This document shows, piece after piece, positions 17,767 to 27,438 of a stretch of DNA of 64,000 nucleotides. The notes under the pieces were generated by a model. That model was not told the DNA's origin and searched no databases. It saw only the letters and a list, made by a program, of their open reading frames with translations. How positions within the stretch are numbered: the stretch's first letter is position 1; every line of letters begins with the position of its first letter. The translations under genes and the position numbers were made by a program. Source of the DNA: Methylobacillus methanolivorans (GTDB taxonomy: Bacteria; Pseudomonadota; Gammaproteobacteria; Burkholderiales; Methylophilaceae); the NCBI RefSeq assembly GCF_044751345.1, contig NZ_JBIWXY010000001.1:186001-250000 (forward strand), given 5' to 3'.

Positions 17767-18312
17767 TTAATGCCCTATCATGCGGCGCAGGGTGCGGTCT
17801 TTGTCGATGATGTGGTGTTTGATTGCGCCAACGGCATGGAGCACGATAGCAACGGCGAAGATGTAGCCCAGGATTTCGTGGGTTTCTTCACCAAGCTGGC
17901 TTAAGGTGAGGTTGAAGGCAATGGCTTCACCTGTGGTGGGGTCGAGGTTTTCAGGCACCAGGCTCCAGCCGAAGATGTGAATGCCATGGCCGCCAATGCC
18001 GGACATCATCATGCCTGAGATGGGCATCAACACAGTGCTGATGATCAAGACCCAATGCATGATATGCGCCAATCGATGTTCAAGCGGCGGATATTGCCGC
18101 ACTGGCACTGGCCAGCGATTCTTGATGCGCCACCACACGCGCACCAGGATGAATGCAAAGATGATGACGCCCAAGGCCTTATGCCAATCATATAGTGCAT
18201 ATATGTGATCGAGTGCCATGTAGAAGCCTATGGTTGTCAATGCGATCATGGTCAGCGCAATGATCCAGTGCAAGAAAATAGTGGTGGGACTGAGTTTTTG
18301 TGGGGTGTCCAT
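17767..18312 (-). CDS. Cytochrome b561 family protein
   Basis: The 181-residue protein has four membrane helices with histidines placed for two b hemes: FLHWIIAL in helix 1, YDWHKALG before helix 2, HIMHWVLII in helix 3 and VLHAVGAIKHH in helix 4. Members of this family pass electrons from ubiquinol or other donors in the inner membrane. It converges on the receptor operon and diverges from purL. The exact electron partner cannot be inferred from the neighbours. Confidence 0.9.
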   Translation of the reverse strand: MDTPQKLSPTTIFLHWIIALTMIALTTIGFYMALDHIYALYDWHKALGVIIFAFILVRVWWRIKNRWPVPVRQYPPLEHRLAHIMHWVLIISTVLMPISGMMMSGIGGHGIHIFGWSLVPENLDPTTGEAIAFNLTLSQLGEETHEILGYIFAVAIVLHAVGAIKHHIIDKDRTLRRMIGH

Positions 18313-18590
18313 ATTGTTCTTGATGATCGTGTGATTGGATGCAGTCTGAGGTTTGGTGGTGCGCAGGATTTTACTCCAGTGAAGTTGGTTTTCGGCAGCG
18401 GTGGCTTGGAGTAATGTGAGTCGAGCATTGGCTACTGATTCTGCCAGGCATGTTCTTTCTCCTTTTGCTATGGGAGTTAAGCATGTTGTGGCTGATGGTG
18501 GTGGGAGGCGGATTTTCCTTAATCCTCAGAGCGCTAAGGCTGGGCATAATCTGGTAAAATTCAGCTTTTGCCAACACTTTGAATTTCTTC

Positions 18591-21500
18591 ATGTCCAGCC
18601 CAATGATCAGTCTTCGTGGCAGTGCCGCTTTATCCCCGTTCCGTATTGAGAAAATCCTGGCTGCGCTTAACAGTGCAGCGCCGCGTGTGACGCATTTGTA
18701 TGCGGAGTTCTGGCATTTTGCCTGGTCTGATCAGGCATTGAGCGATGAACAACAAGGGGTGTTGAAGCAGATTCTCACCTATGGGCCGCGCCTGAGCGAG
18801 GAGGCTCCATCTGGTGAGTTGTTCTTGGTGGTGCCGCGTCCTGGCACGATTTCGCCGTGGTCTTCTCGCGCGACAGATATTGCGCGGCACTGTGGCATTG
18901 GATCTATCCAGCGCCTAGAGCGGGGTATTGCGTTTTATGCAGCGACTGCTGATGGCAGCCCACTGACGGATGCAGAGCGGTTGGCGCTGCGCCCCTTGAT
19001 TCATGACCGCATGACAGAAGCGGTGTTTGCTGATTTGCAAGATGCGCAAAAGCTTTATCACACCGCAGAGCCAGCACCTCTTTCTTCGGTGGGTATCCTG
19101 GCTGGTGGCAAGGCCGCGCTGGATGCGGCCAATGCTGATATGGGCCTGGCGCTCTCGCCAGATGAGGTGGATTACCTGGTGGAGAATTTCCAGCGCATGG
19201 GTCGTAATCCGACCGATGTTGAGCTGATGATGTTTGCCCAAGCCAACTCCGAGCACTGTAGACACAAGATTTTCAATGCGGATTGGGTGATTGATGGCGT
19301 CGCCCAGGCGCAATCCCTGTTTGGCATGATCCGCAATACGCACAAGCTCAACCCCGGCAAGACGGTGGTGGCTTATGCCGATAATGCTTCTATCGTGGAA
19401 GGTGGCAAGACCAAGCGCTTTTACCCGCAAGCCGATGGCCAATATGGTTTTGTGGAAGAAGATATGCACTTCCTCATGAAGGTGGAAACGCATAACCACC
19501 CCACGGCGATTTCTCCTTTTGCCGGGGCGGCAACAGGGGCGGGTGGTGAAATCCGTGATGAAGGCGCGACAGGTTCTGGTTCCAAGCCCAAGGCTGGCCT
19601 GACTGGTTTTTCTGTCTCTAACCTCAATATTCCAGGGTTCACGCAACCCTGGGAGCAAGATCATGGCAAGCCTGCGCGCATTGCCTCGCCATTGCAGATC
19701 ATGGTGGATGGCCCGCTGGGTGGCGCTGCCTATAACAATGAATTTGGCCGCCCGAATATTGCGGGGTATTTCCGCACATTGGAAATTGAGGCCGCTGATG
19801 AGGTCCGTGGCTATCACAAGCCCATCATGCTGGCGGGCGGTGTGGGCAATATCTCGGCCAAGCATTCCAAGAAGAATCCTATTCCGCCTGGTGCGGCGCT
19901 GATTCAATTGGGTGGCCCTGCCATGTTGATTGGCCTTGGTGGTGGTGCAGCTTCCAGTATGGATACAGGTGCGAACACCGAAAACCTGGATTTTGATTCT
20001 GTGCAGCGCGGCAACCCCGAATTGGAGCGCCGTGCGCAAGAGGTGATTGACCGTTGCTGGCAATTGGGTGACAACAACCCGATCCTGAGTATTCATGATG
20101 TAGGTGCTGGTGGCATTTCCAACGCATTCCCTGAGCTGGTGAATGATGCCGGCGTAGGCGCCAAGTTCCAGTTGCGTGATGTGCATAACGAGGAGCCAGG
20201 CATGGCCCCGCGCGAAATCTGGAGTAACGAGGCGCAAGAGCGCTACGTGATGGCAGTGCGCAAGGAAGACTTGCCTTTGTTTGCTGAGATATGTGAGCGC
20301 GAGCGTTGCCCGTTTGCCGTGGTGGGTGAAGCGACTGAGGAAAGGCATTTGACTGTCGCTGATAGCCATTTTGATAACAAGCCGGTGGATATGGATCTTT
20401 CCGTGTTGTTGGGCAAGCCACCCAAGATGACGCGTGATGTGCAGCATGTCAGCCGTGAACTACCCGCATTTGATCATGCAGCCATTGATTTGCAACAAGC
20501 CGCACAGCGCGTGTTGCGCTTGCCTGGTGTTGCAGATAAGACTTTCCTCATCACCATTGGTGACCGTAGCGTGACTGGCCTGATCGCCCGTGACCAGATG
20601 GTAGGCCCATGGCAAGTGCCGGTGGCCGATGTGGCCGTGACACTGGCTGGCTATGAAACCTATCGTGGCGAAGCGTTTGCGATTGGCGAAAAAGCGCCGT
20701 TGGCACTGATTGATGGCCCGGCATCGGGCCGCATGGCGATTGGTGAATCCATCACCAATATCGCTGCCAGCCTGATTGATGACATCGCCGAGCTTAAGCT
20801 TTCTGCCAACTGGATGGCCCCAGCCGGGCATCCAGGCGAGGATGCGGCATTGTTTGATACCGTTAAGGCCGTAGGGATGGAGTTGTGTCCTGCGCTGGGT
20901 ATCAGCATCCCGGTGGGCAAGGACTCCATGTCCATGAAGACCGTGTGGGAAGAGGGCGGTGAGAAAAAGGCTGTGACCTCACCCATTTCCCTGGTGGTGA
21001 CTGCTTTTGCGCCGACGCCAGATGCACGTAAGACACTTACCCCGCAATTGCGTACTGATCTGGGTGACAGCAAGTTGTTGTTGATCGACCTGGGCGCAGG
21101 CAAGAACCGCATGGGCGGTTCCGCGCTGGCGCAGGTGTATGGCGCGGTTGGCAATGTTGCACCGGATGTGGACGATGCTGCTAGCCTCAAGGCTTTCTTT
21201 GATGCTGTGCAAAAACTCAATCGTGAAGGCAAGCTGCTGGCCTACCATGACCGCTCCGACGGTGGCCTGTTCTCTACCGTGGTAGAAATGGCGTTTGCCG
21301 GACGTTGTGGCCTGGATATTGATATCACTAGCTTGGGCGAAGATGCCGTGGCTGCACTTTACAACGAAGAGCTGGGCGCGGTGTTGCAAGTGCGTGCTGC
21401 TGAAGCCGATGCGATTGTGGCAGAGCTCAAGCCGCAGTTGTCTGGCCTGGTGCACGTGATCGGCACACCAGCGACACATGGCAATATCCGCATTCACCAG

Positions 21501-22484
21501 GATGGCCGCGTGGTATTTGCCGAAAGTCGTGTTGCCCTGCATCGTGCCTGGTCTGAAACCACTTACCAGATGCAGAAGTTGCGTGATAACCCGCAATGCG
21601 CGCAGCAGGAATATGACCGCATCCTCGATGAAAAGGATGCAGGCCTGCATGCCAAGCTGAGTTTTGACCCGGCTGACAACATTGCCGCACCTTATATTGC
21701 CATTGGTGTCAAGCCCAAGATGGCAATCCTGCGCGAGCAGGGCGTCAATGGTCAGGTGGAAATGGCGGCGGCATTTGACCGCGCTGGTTTCCAGGCGCAC
21801 GACGTGCACATGAGCGACATCATCAGTGGTCGTATCAGCCTGAAGGATTTTGCTGGTTTCGTCGCTTGTGGTGGTTTCTCGTATGGCGACGTACTAGGGG
21901 CGGGCGAGGGATGGGCCAAGTCTATCCTGTTCAACCCGCGTGCGCGTGAGGAGTTCTCTGCATTCTTCCAGCGCCTGGATTCATTTGCTTTGGGCATCTG
22001 CAATGGTTGCCAGATGATGAGCAACCTGCACAGCATTATCCCTGGTGCCGAAAACTGGCCACATTTCGTGCGTAATCGCTCCGAGCAGTTCGAGGCGCGC
22101 GTGGCGATGGTGGAGGTGATGGAGTCGCCTTCATTGTTCTTCAATGGCATGGCTGGAAGCCGCATGCCGATTGCCGTGGCTCATGGTGAAGGCTATGCTG
22201 ATTTTGCCGATGTAGCGACCCAGCAGCGTGCTCAAGCCGAAGGCTTGGTAACCTTGCGTTATGTTGATCATAGTGGCGCACCTACCGAGATTTACCCATT
22301 CAACCCGAATGGTTCACCGCAAGGGATTACCGGCCTGACTACCGCTGATGGACGTTTCAGTATTATGATGCCTCATCCGGAGCGGGTTTTCCGCGCAGTG
22401 CAGCATTCATGGCACCCTGATGGCTGGGGTGAGGATGGGCCGTGGATTCGTATGTTCCGTAATGCTAGGAAGTTTATCGGCTAA
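18591..22484 (+). CDS. purL: Phosphoribosylformylglycinamidine synthase
   Basis: This large single-chain enzyme (about 1297 residues) makes FGAM from FGAR, glutamine and ATP in purine synthesis. The N-terminal PurS-like part is followed by two AIR-synthase-type halves (NSEHCRHKIFNADW, KVETHNHPTAISPFAGAATG, IGDRSVTGLIARDQMVGPWQ, PVGKDSMSMKT) and a C-terminal glutamine amidotransferase with the nucleophile in ALGICNGCQMMSNL and the MMPHPERVFR histidine. I use ATG 18591; ATG 18603 is also plausible because neither has a strong ribosome-binding site. A TAAAAT at 18555-18560 may be its -10 box. Confidence 0.97.
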   Translation: MSSPMISLRGSAALSPFRIEKILAALNSAAPRVTHLYAEFWHFAWSDQALSDEQQGVLKQILTYGPRLSEEAPSGELFLVVPRPGTISPWSSRATDIARHCGIGSIQRLERGIAFYAATADGSPLTDAERLALRPLIHDRMTEAVFADLQDAQKLYHTAEPAPLSSVGILAGGKAALDAANADMGLALSPDEVDYLVENFQRMGRNPTDVELMMFAQANSEHCRHKIFNADWVIDGVAQAQSLFGMIRNTHKLNPGKTVVAYADNASIVEGGKTKRFYPQADGQYGFVEEDMHFLMKVETHNHPTAISPFAGAATGAGGEIRDEGATGSGSKPKAGLTGFSVSNLNIPGFTQPWEQDHGKPARIASPLQIMVDGPLGGAAYNNEFGRPNIAGYFRTLEIEAADEVRGYHKPIMLAGGVGNISAKHSKKNPIPPGAALIQLGGPAMLIGLGGGAASSMDTGANTENLDFDSVQRGNPELERRAQEVIDRCWQLGDNNPILSIHDVGAGGISNAFPELVNDAGVGAKFQLRDVHNEEPGMAPREIWSNEAQERYVMAVRKEDLPLFAEICERERCPFAVVGEATEERHLTVADSHFDNKPVDMDLSVLLGKPPKMTRDVQHVSRELPAFDHAAIDLQQAAQRVLRLPGVADKTFLITIGDRSVTGLIARDQMVGPWQVPVADVAVTLAGYETYRGEAFAIGEKAPLALIDGPASGRMAIGESITNIAASLIDDIAELKLSANWMAPAGHPGEDAALFDTVKAVGMELCPALGISIPVGKDSMSMKTVWEEGGEKKAVTSPISLVVTAFAPTPDARKTLTPQLRTDLGDSKLLLIDLGAGKNRMGGSALAQVYGAVGNVAPDVDDAASLKAFFDAVQKLNREGKLLAYHDRSDGGLFSTVVEMAFAGRCGLDIDITSLGEDAVAALYNEELGAVLQVRAAEADAIVAELKPQLSGLVHVIGTPATHGNIRIHQDGRVVFAESRVALHRAWSETTYQMQKLRDNPQCAQQEYDRILDEKDAGLHAKLSFDPADNIAAPYIAIGVKPKMAILREQGVNGQVEMAAAFDRAGFQAHDVHMSDIISGRISLKDFAGFVACGGFSYGDVLGAGEGWAKSILFNPRAREEFSAFFQRLDSFALGICNGCQMMSNLHSIIPGAENWPHFVRNRSEQFEARVAMVEVMESPSLFFNGMAGSRMPIAVAHGEGYADFADVATQQRAQAEGLVTLRYVDHSGAPTEIYPFNPNGSPQGITGLTTADGRFSIMMPHPERVFRAVQHSWHPDGWGEDGPWIRMFRNARKFIG

Positions 22485-22525
22485 GCGGTCAACAGCGAAC
22501 GCAAGATGTGCGTTGGGGTGAACAG

Positions 22526-22551
22526 GGAAGGATGCGCTTGCGCATCCTTCC
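22526..22551 (+). terminator. Hairpin after purL
   Basis: GGAAGGATGCG and CGCATCCTTCC pair perfectly around CTTG, 42 bases after the purL stop. There is no T tract, so this is a terminator-like or 3'-end-stabilising hairpin. Confidence 0.55.
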
Positions 22552-22613
22552 TGACGATCTTAAACAATAATAAGCACACTTGAAATTAATGATGATTACT
22601 ATGGAGAAGTAGC

Positions 22614-23093
22614 ATGAAAAAGATGTTGAAAGTCATCCTGGCAACATTGGTGTTGGGTTGGGCAGTGGTTTCTCACGCCGAGGATCCACAGGTGGAATAT
22701 ACCGATGCCATTGGCAAGGGTGACATGAAGGTGGTGAAGAAATACTTCAATAATCCCTACACGGTCAATGAGTTATTCTTCGCCTGGACCGGCCTGGAAA
22801 TCGCCGCCAACAAGGGCCAATTAAAAACGGTCAAGTTCTTTGTCGAGAATGGTGCCGATGTGAACTACAAGCACCCCATCACCAAGATGACAGCCCTGCA
22901 CTTGGCGGCTTATCAAGGCAATAAGGAAGTGGTGAAGTACTTGATCGACCATGGTGCTGACGTCAACGCCAAGTTGCGTGGCAATGTTTCCATCATCCGC
23001 GCCCTGAAGGATGAGGGCCGTACTGATATGGTTGAGTTTCTTGAGGCTGCTGGTGCCAAGAATGATGGCTGCCAGGAAGAGAAGTGCCACTGA
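22614..23093 (+). CDS. Exported ankyrin-repeat protein
   Basis: The 159-residue product has a signal peptide (KKMLKVILATLVLGWAVVSHA) and about three ankyrin repeats; the clearest are LKTVKFFVENGADVNYKHPI and NKEVVKYLIDHGADVN, with MTALHLAAYQG between. It ends in a short Cys-containing tail (NDGCQEEKCH). Ankyrin repeats bind other proteins, and periplasmic examples exist, some next to catalase genes; no such partner is adjacent here. AGAAGTAGC precedes the ATG. Confidence 0.88.
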   Translation: MKKMLKVILATLVLGWAVVSHAEDPQVEYTDAIGKGDMKVVKKYFNNPYTVNELFFAWTGLEIAANKGQLKTVKFFVENGADVNYKHPITKMTALHLAAYQGNKEVVKYLIDHGADVNAKLRGNVSIIRALKDEGRTDMVEFLEAAGAKNDGCQEEKCH

Positions 23094-23157
23094 TATAGCG
23101 TCATGTCACCATAGCAAAGCCATGTCAGGCATGGCCTTGTTGTGGAAGTGATCAATT

Positions 23158-23182
23158 AAATGCCGGACATGTTCCGGCATTT
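23158..23182 (+). terminator. Intrinsic terminator after the ankyrin gene
   Basis: AAATGCCGGA and TCCGGCATTT pair around CATGT, followed by further T residues. Confidence 0.85.
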
Positions 23183-23263
23183 TTCATGGTGCGGTGGGAA
23201 CCTAAGCTTGGTAACAAGCTCGTAATCCTTGTTGATCACAGTTGTGCAGATATGGGGGATAGA

Positions 23264-24475
23264 GTGAAAAAATCGTTCATCAGCGGATTACCAGTGCTCG
23301 CGGCCAGTGCGGCCTTAATGGCATGTACCACTGTGGCTGCGGTGAGTAAAACGCCTGACGACATTGCTTCTAGCCTGACTTTACCGCCAGGGTTCAAGAT
23401 CACGACTTTTGCTAAGCTTAACCCAGCCAAGGGTGATTATTTCCGTGGGCCACGGTTTATGGCGTTCGGGCCGGATGGCCATCTTTATCTAGCCAGCAGT
23501 GTAGACAACACCGTGTATATGCTGCCAGACCGCAACCGGGACGGTGTGGCCGATGATGTAGTGCCAGTAGTGGAAGGCTTGAATGCGCCGAATAGCCTGG
23601 TGTTTGTTGGCAATACCATGCTGGTGGCGAATCAGGATGGCGTGGTGCGGGTGGAGCGGGCGCAAGATAGTAAGCAAGCTGCTGCCAAGCTGATCCCCTT
23701 TATTAGCCATCTACCCAGCGGTGGCCACACGCTCAAGACGATCAAGCTGGGGCCGGACAATCACCTCTATATGAATGTTGGTTCCAGTTGTAATGTTTGC
23801 GTGGAGCAAGATCCACAGCGGGCCACCATATTGCGCTATACGCTGGATGGCAAGCCTGCTGGCGCACCGGATGGTAGCGTGAGCGGTGCCAGGAGTGCTG
23901 TCTGGGCCAGTGGCTTACGTAATTCTCAAGGCTTGGCATGGCAACCCGGCACCGGTGATTTCTATGCCACCAACAACGGCGCAGATATGCGCTCTGAAAC
24001 CAAGGGCGGTGCCATGAACGATGAGCTGCCACCCGAGCATATCAACAAGATTGAGCCGGGCAAGCATTATGGCTGGCCGCATTGCTGGGGCAACCGTTTC
24101 ACAGACCCCAACTTCCCCGGCAAGCCTGGTTTCTGCGATAACATGCAGCCGCCGGCCATCACCTTGCGCGCGCACTCCACGCCGATAGGCATTACTTTTC
24201 TTGATCAGGCCAAATTCCCCACTGAATACAAGCAGGATGCGATTGTCGCACTGCATGGCTCTTGGAACCGGGTGGAACCGTATGGCTACAAACTGGTGCG
24301 TATCCGCTTCAAGGAGAATAAACCGGTGGCAGTGGAAGATTTTGTGACTGGTTGGCAAACAAAGAACATTGCCTGGGGCCGCCCCGTGGATGTGATCGTG
24401 GGGCCGGATGGCGCGCTATATGTCTCGGATGACAGAGCGGGTTTGGTGTATCGTATCAGCTATAACAAGCAATAA
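23264..24475 (+). CDS. PQQ-type sugar (sorbosone) dehydrogenase-like lipoprotein
   Basis: This protein of about 403 residues resembles soluble PQQ-dependent sugar or sorbosone dehydrogenases with a six-bladed propeller. Visible segments are LPPGFKITTFAKL, GPRFMAFGPDGHLYLASS, SGGHTLKTIKLGPDNHLYMNVGSSCN, WASGLRNSQGLAWQPGTGDFYATNNGAD, HGSWNR and VGPDGALYVSDDRAGLVYRI. The N-terminus has a lipobox-like LMAC after a hydrophobic stretch, so it is probably a lipoprotein. I use GTG 23264, with GGGGGAT just upstream; ATG 23252 is possible. The substrate is unknown. The next gene follows after 19 bases. Confidence 0.82.
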   Translation: MKKSFISGLPVLAASAALMACTTVAAVSKTPDDIASSLTLPPGFKITTFAKLNPAKGDYFRGPRFMAFGPDGHLYLASSVDNTVYMLPDRNRDGVADDVVPVVEGLNAPNSLVFVGNTMLVANQDGVVRVERAQDSKQAAAKLIPFISHLPSGGHTLKTIKLGPDNHLYMNVGSSCNVCVEQDPQRATILRYTLDGKPAGAPDGSVSGARSAVWASGLRNSQGLAWQPGTGDFYATNNGADMRSETKGGAMNDELPPEHINKIEPGKHYGWPHCWGNRFTDPNFPGKPGFCDNMQPPAITLRAHSTPIGITFLDQAKFPTEYKQDAIVALHGSWNRVEPYGYKLVRIRFKENKPVAVEDFVTGWQTKNIAWGRPVDVIVGPDGALYVSDDRAGLVYRISYNKQ

Positions 24476-24494
24476 ACGTGTGAGGAGCAATGTA

Positions 24495-25061
24495 ATGAAG
24501 AAAAGTGTTCTGGGCCTGGCAACCTTGTTGGCATCTGCGATTGCCCATGCCGAGGCGCCACAACCTAGCAGCAAAGTCGTGGTATACATCAGCCCGTATG
24601 AATATACCAACGAGATCAAGCTCTGGCATTTCATGAAGGACTATTGGTTTGCGCAGGGGCCGCTCATTGAGCCAGTGCTGACAAAAACACTCAGCGCCAA
24701 GCTTGGTGAAACCGTTATGTGTGATGCTGGCGTGACAGGCAATGTGCTGCTCTGGGTCAAGCCCAAGATGTTCTATAACCCGCATATGCGTAACTTCTAC
24801 GGCACTATCAACGCTACTGTCTACACTGGCAGTGGCAAGGCAATTGCCAGCTACACCGGGGAATCGCGCTATAGCGGTGACCTGGATATCCTGCCTGGCA
24901 AAGCGGTGCAGGCGACATATGATCTTGCTATCCAGCAGGTGGCAGATAAAATCAATGCCGACCCTGTCATCAAGAAACTCATCAGCGATGGCATTGCCAG
25001 TAATGAGTCTTATACCCCCTGTGCGATGATTGCCTTGCTTCCGGGCCTGAAAAAGCCCTGA
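24495..25061 (+). CDS. Periplasmic protein of unknown function
   Basis: The 188-residue product has a signal peptide ending at AIAHAEA. I recognise no family. It contains two cysteines (VMCDAG and YTPCAMIALLPG) that could pair in the periplasm, and an otherwise mixed alpha/beta composition. GAGGAGC precedes ATG 24495. The tight spacing behind the sugar-dehydrogenase-like gene suggests the two are co-transcribed and may act together. Confidence 0.7.
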   Translation: MKKSVLGLATLLASAIAHAEAPQPSSKVVVYISPYEYTNEIKLWHFMKDYWFAQGPLIEPVLTKTLSAKLGETVMCDAGVTGNVLLWVKPKMFYNPHMRNFYGTINATVYTGSGKAIASYTGESRYSGDLDILPGKAVQATYDLAIQQVADKINADPVIKKLISDGIASNESYTPCAMIALLPGLKKP

Positions 25062-25080
25062 TTTGCAATAACTCCTAACC

Positions 25081-25119
25081 TCATCTTGCGCGAAGCCTGT
25101 ATTGCTTTACGCAAGATGA
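25081..25119. repeat. Inverted repeat downstream of the unknown periplasmic gene
   Basis: TCATCTTGCG and CGCAAGATGA pair perfectly across a 19-base loop. No T tract follows, so it is at best a weak transcript-end hairpin. Confidence 0.45.
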
Positions 25120-25187
25120 CGTATGGTGAGTGAATCGCTACCAGACTATATTGATCTCATCCTTTCTGGTATGAGCGTCGTCTGGTT

Positions 25188-26399
25188 ATGGCTATATCCT
25201 CTGCTGCTTCATCTCTAGCCTCGACGAGGCCAGTTGCTTCCCGCGTTCCCGTTACTTTTGCGATAGTGGCCATTATTCTGGTGGCGGTTGCCTTACGCCC
25301 TGGGATAGTCTCCATGGGCCCACTGCTGCCCGATATCATTGATGAGTTTCAGCTATCGCACACTGTGGCATCGTTATTAACGGCGATTCCTGATGTATTA
25401 ATGGGATTGTTGGCCTTGCCTACGCCATGGCTGGCAAGGCGTTATGGCCGCGATCCGGTGTTGCTTGCGGCATTGCTGTTACTTTGTGTGGCGATTGCTG
25501 CGCGTGCTTTTGCCTACAACGTCGAGATGCTGCTGTTAACCACTGCTGGAGTGGGCGCGGGGATCGCGATAGCAGGCGCCTTGATTGCGGGCTATATCAA
25601 GGGGAACTTCCCGCACAAGGCGGCCATGGTCATGGGTATTTACGCTACCGCACTTTCTTTTGGCAGCACCGTGTCTGCGGCGATCTCTGGTCCTGTTGCC
25701 ATGCATGCTGACACTGGCTGGCGCATGGGCGCTGGCATGTGGAGTATATGTGCCGTTATTGGCCTGCTTTGCTGGCTGTGGATAGCCAGATTGGAGAAAG
25801 GCGGTGTATCGACCGCGGGGCAGCCAAGCCGTTTACCTTGGGGAAACCGCACTGCTTGGCTGGTAGCGTTATTTTTTGCCGCGGATAATTTCCTGTTTTA
25901 TGCCATACTTTCATGGACGGCACCGATGTACATTGAATATGGCACTACGCCTGCTGTGGCTGGCTTTATCCTGGCAACATTTACGACGGTCTTCATGGTG
26001 TCCAATCCCATTCTCGGCGCTATCAGCAAATCGACAGACAGGCGCAGCCTGCTTGCCGCTTGTGCAATCCTGGCAGTGATCGGCTTGTTATTGATGGCGA
26101 TCGTACCTACGTGGTCTCCTTTCATCAGTATCGCCCTGTGTGCTTTTGGCCTGGGCGGAGCCTTTACCCTGGGCATGACTTTGCCGCTGGATAACACTCA
26201 CAGCGTGGATGAGGCAAATGCCTGGAATGCTTTTGTGCTGACGATAGGTTACTTGATCGCGGCGCTAGGGCCATTATCGGTAGGCTTCCTGCGTGACCTG
26301 ACACAGGATTTTCATCTGGCAAGCTGGTTATTGGTCGTAATGGCGATCATCATGCTGTTGATTACACCGTGGCTAAAGCCGCATCATGCACAATCGTAG
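25188..26399 (+). CDS. MFS transporter, CynX/NimT family
   Basis: The 403-residue protein has twelve predicted membrane helices and the CynX-like N-terminal signature AIILVAVALRPGIVSMGPLLPDI, with a loop 2-3 motif PWLARRYGRDP. CynX relatives are linked to cyanate or 2-nitroimidazole transport, but many members are uncharacterised, and no cyanase gene is adjacent. The gene appears to stand alone. Confidence 0.85.
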   Translation: MAISSAASSLASTRPVASRVPVTFAIVAIILVAVALRPGIVSMGPLLPDIIDEFQLSHTVASLLTAIPDVLMGLLALPTPWLARRYGRDPVLLAALLLLCVAIAARAFAYNVEMLLLTTAGVGAGIAIAGALIAGYIKGNFPHKAAMVMGIYATALSFGSTVSAAISGPVAMHADTGWRMGAGMWSICAVIGLLCWLWIARLEKGGVSTAGQPSRLPWGNRTAWLVALFFAADNFLFYAILSWTAPMYIEYGTTPAVAGFILATFTTVFMVSNPILGAISKSTDRRSLLAACAILAVIGLLLMAIVPTWSPFISIALCAFGLGGAFTLGMTLPLDNTHSVDEANAWNAFVLTIGYLIAALGPLSVGFLRDLTQDFHLASWLLVVMAIIMLLITPWLKPHHAQS

Positions 26400-26500
26400 C
26401 TAGTTCATGCGGTTGAGTTCGCTCGCATTCAACCGCATAATCCATGACATGGCGTGCTCTCACATGCCAAGATAATCATGTGATGGATGTGGAGGAGTGT

Positions 26501-27370
26501 ATGGTGAAAACGGTAATAGCCGCCTTGTTTGGTGGCAGCTTGATGTTATCTGGAGTTGCCTCAGGGCATGAACTGAAAGTACTTCAGGGGTTCAAGAACC
26601 CGGAATCGGTCGTGGCAGACAAAGCCGGTAGGGTCTATGTTTCCGAGATCGGCGAGTTCGAGAAAGATGGTGACGGCCAGATTACCGTGATCGAGCCGGA
26701 TGGCAAGCGTCGCGTATTTGCCAAGGGGATGAATGATCCTAAAGGCTTGGCGTTTGTAGGGCAGGATCTTTATGTTACCGACAAGAACCGTATTCTCAGG
26801 GTAGGCGTTGATGGTCAATGGACAGTCTTGGTTGATCAATCTGCTTTTCCCGTTCCTCCAGCCTTCCTCAACGACCTAGAGCCGGATTTTGATGGAAAAT
26901 ATCTCTATGTGAGTGACAGTGGCGACATCGCCAACCAAGGCGGAACCAGTGGCGCGATATACCGCGTTATCCTATCCACAGTCAAGGTGGAAACCATCAT
27001 TAACCATCAACAGGATGCACGTATCAAGGCGCCTAATGGCTTGTGGATGGATGATACGGGCGAGGTGCTGATCTACGTTGATTTTGCCAGTGGCGTGCTG
27101 TACAAACTTGATCTACTCAATCGGCACTTGATCGAGCTAGCCAAAGGCTTCGGCGGTGGCGATGGCTTAGCGCTAGGGGCGGACAAGAAGCTTTACATCA
27201 GCGATTACATCAATGGCAAAGTGTTCAGCCTTAGCATTGATGATGAGGTCAAGCTTGAAAAGCAGGGTTTTCAAAGTGCGGCTGATATTGGCGTGACTGC
27301 GGATGGCAAGGTATTACTGATCCCGGACATGAAAGCAGGCACTGTCACCTGGCTGGAATTGCATGAATAG
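26501..27370 (+). CDS. SMP-30/gluconolactonase-like beta-propeller, exported
   Basis: From ATG 26501, which has GGAGGAG upstream, the protein has 289 residues with a signal peptide (KTVIAALFGGSLMLSGVASG). NHL/SMP-30-type propeller repeats follow, such as NPESVVADKAGRVYVSEIG, MNDPKGLAFVGQDLYVTDKN, KAPNGLWMDDTGEVLIYVD and GDGLALGADKKLYISDY. The fold supports lactonase or ligand-binding roles; the substrate is unknown. It converges on the XRE regulator with a shared terminator between them. Confidence 0.8.
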   Translation: MVKTVIAALFGGSLMLSGVASGHELKVLQGFKNPESVVADKAGRVYVSEIGEFEKDGDGQITVIEPDGKRRVFAKGMNDPKGLAFVGQDLYVTDKNRILRVGVDGQWTVLVDQSAFPVPPAFLNDLEPDFDGKYLYVSDSGDIANQGGTSGAIYRVILSTVKVETIINHQQDARIKAPNGLWMDDTGEVLIYVDFASGVLYKLDLLNRHLIELAKGFGGGDGLALGADKKLYISDYINGKVFSLSIDDEVKLEKQGFQSAADIGVTADGKVLLIPDMKAGTVTWLELHE

Positions 27371-27401
27371 CTTTCTGTTAAGCCAAGCTGACTGATAAGT
27401 T

Positions 27402-27434
27402 GTAAATCTGCCGCGGATAAAACGGCAGATTTAC
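27402..27434. terminator. Bidirectional terminator-like hairpin
   Basis: GTAAATCTGCCG and CGGCAGATTTAC pair perfectly (12 bp) across 9 bases between two convergent genes. Confidence 0.7.
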
Positions 27435-27438
27435 TGTA

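Noticed and set aside
17585..17770. 61-codon frame after the large receptor, rich in Val/Ala
   Set aside because: It overlaps the more protein-like 50-residue frame and has no start signal or family resemblance.
18915..20447. 510-codon open frame on the minus strand inside purL
   Set aside because: It is antisense to strongly conserved purL sequence, has no recognisable motif and a protein-unlike composition; it is a frame shadow.
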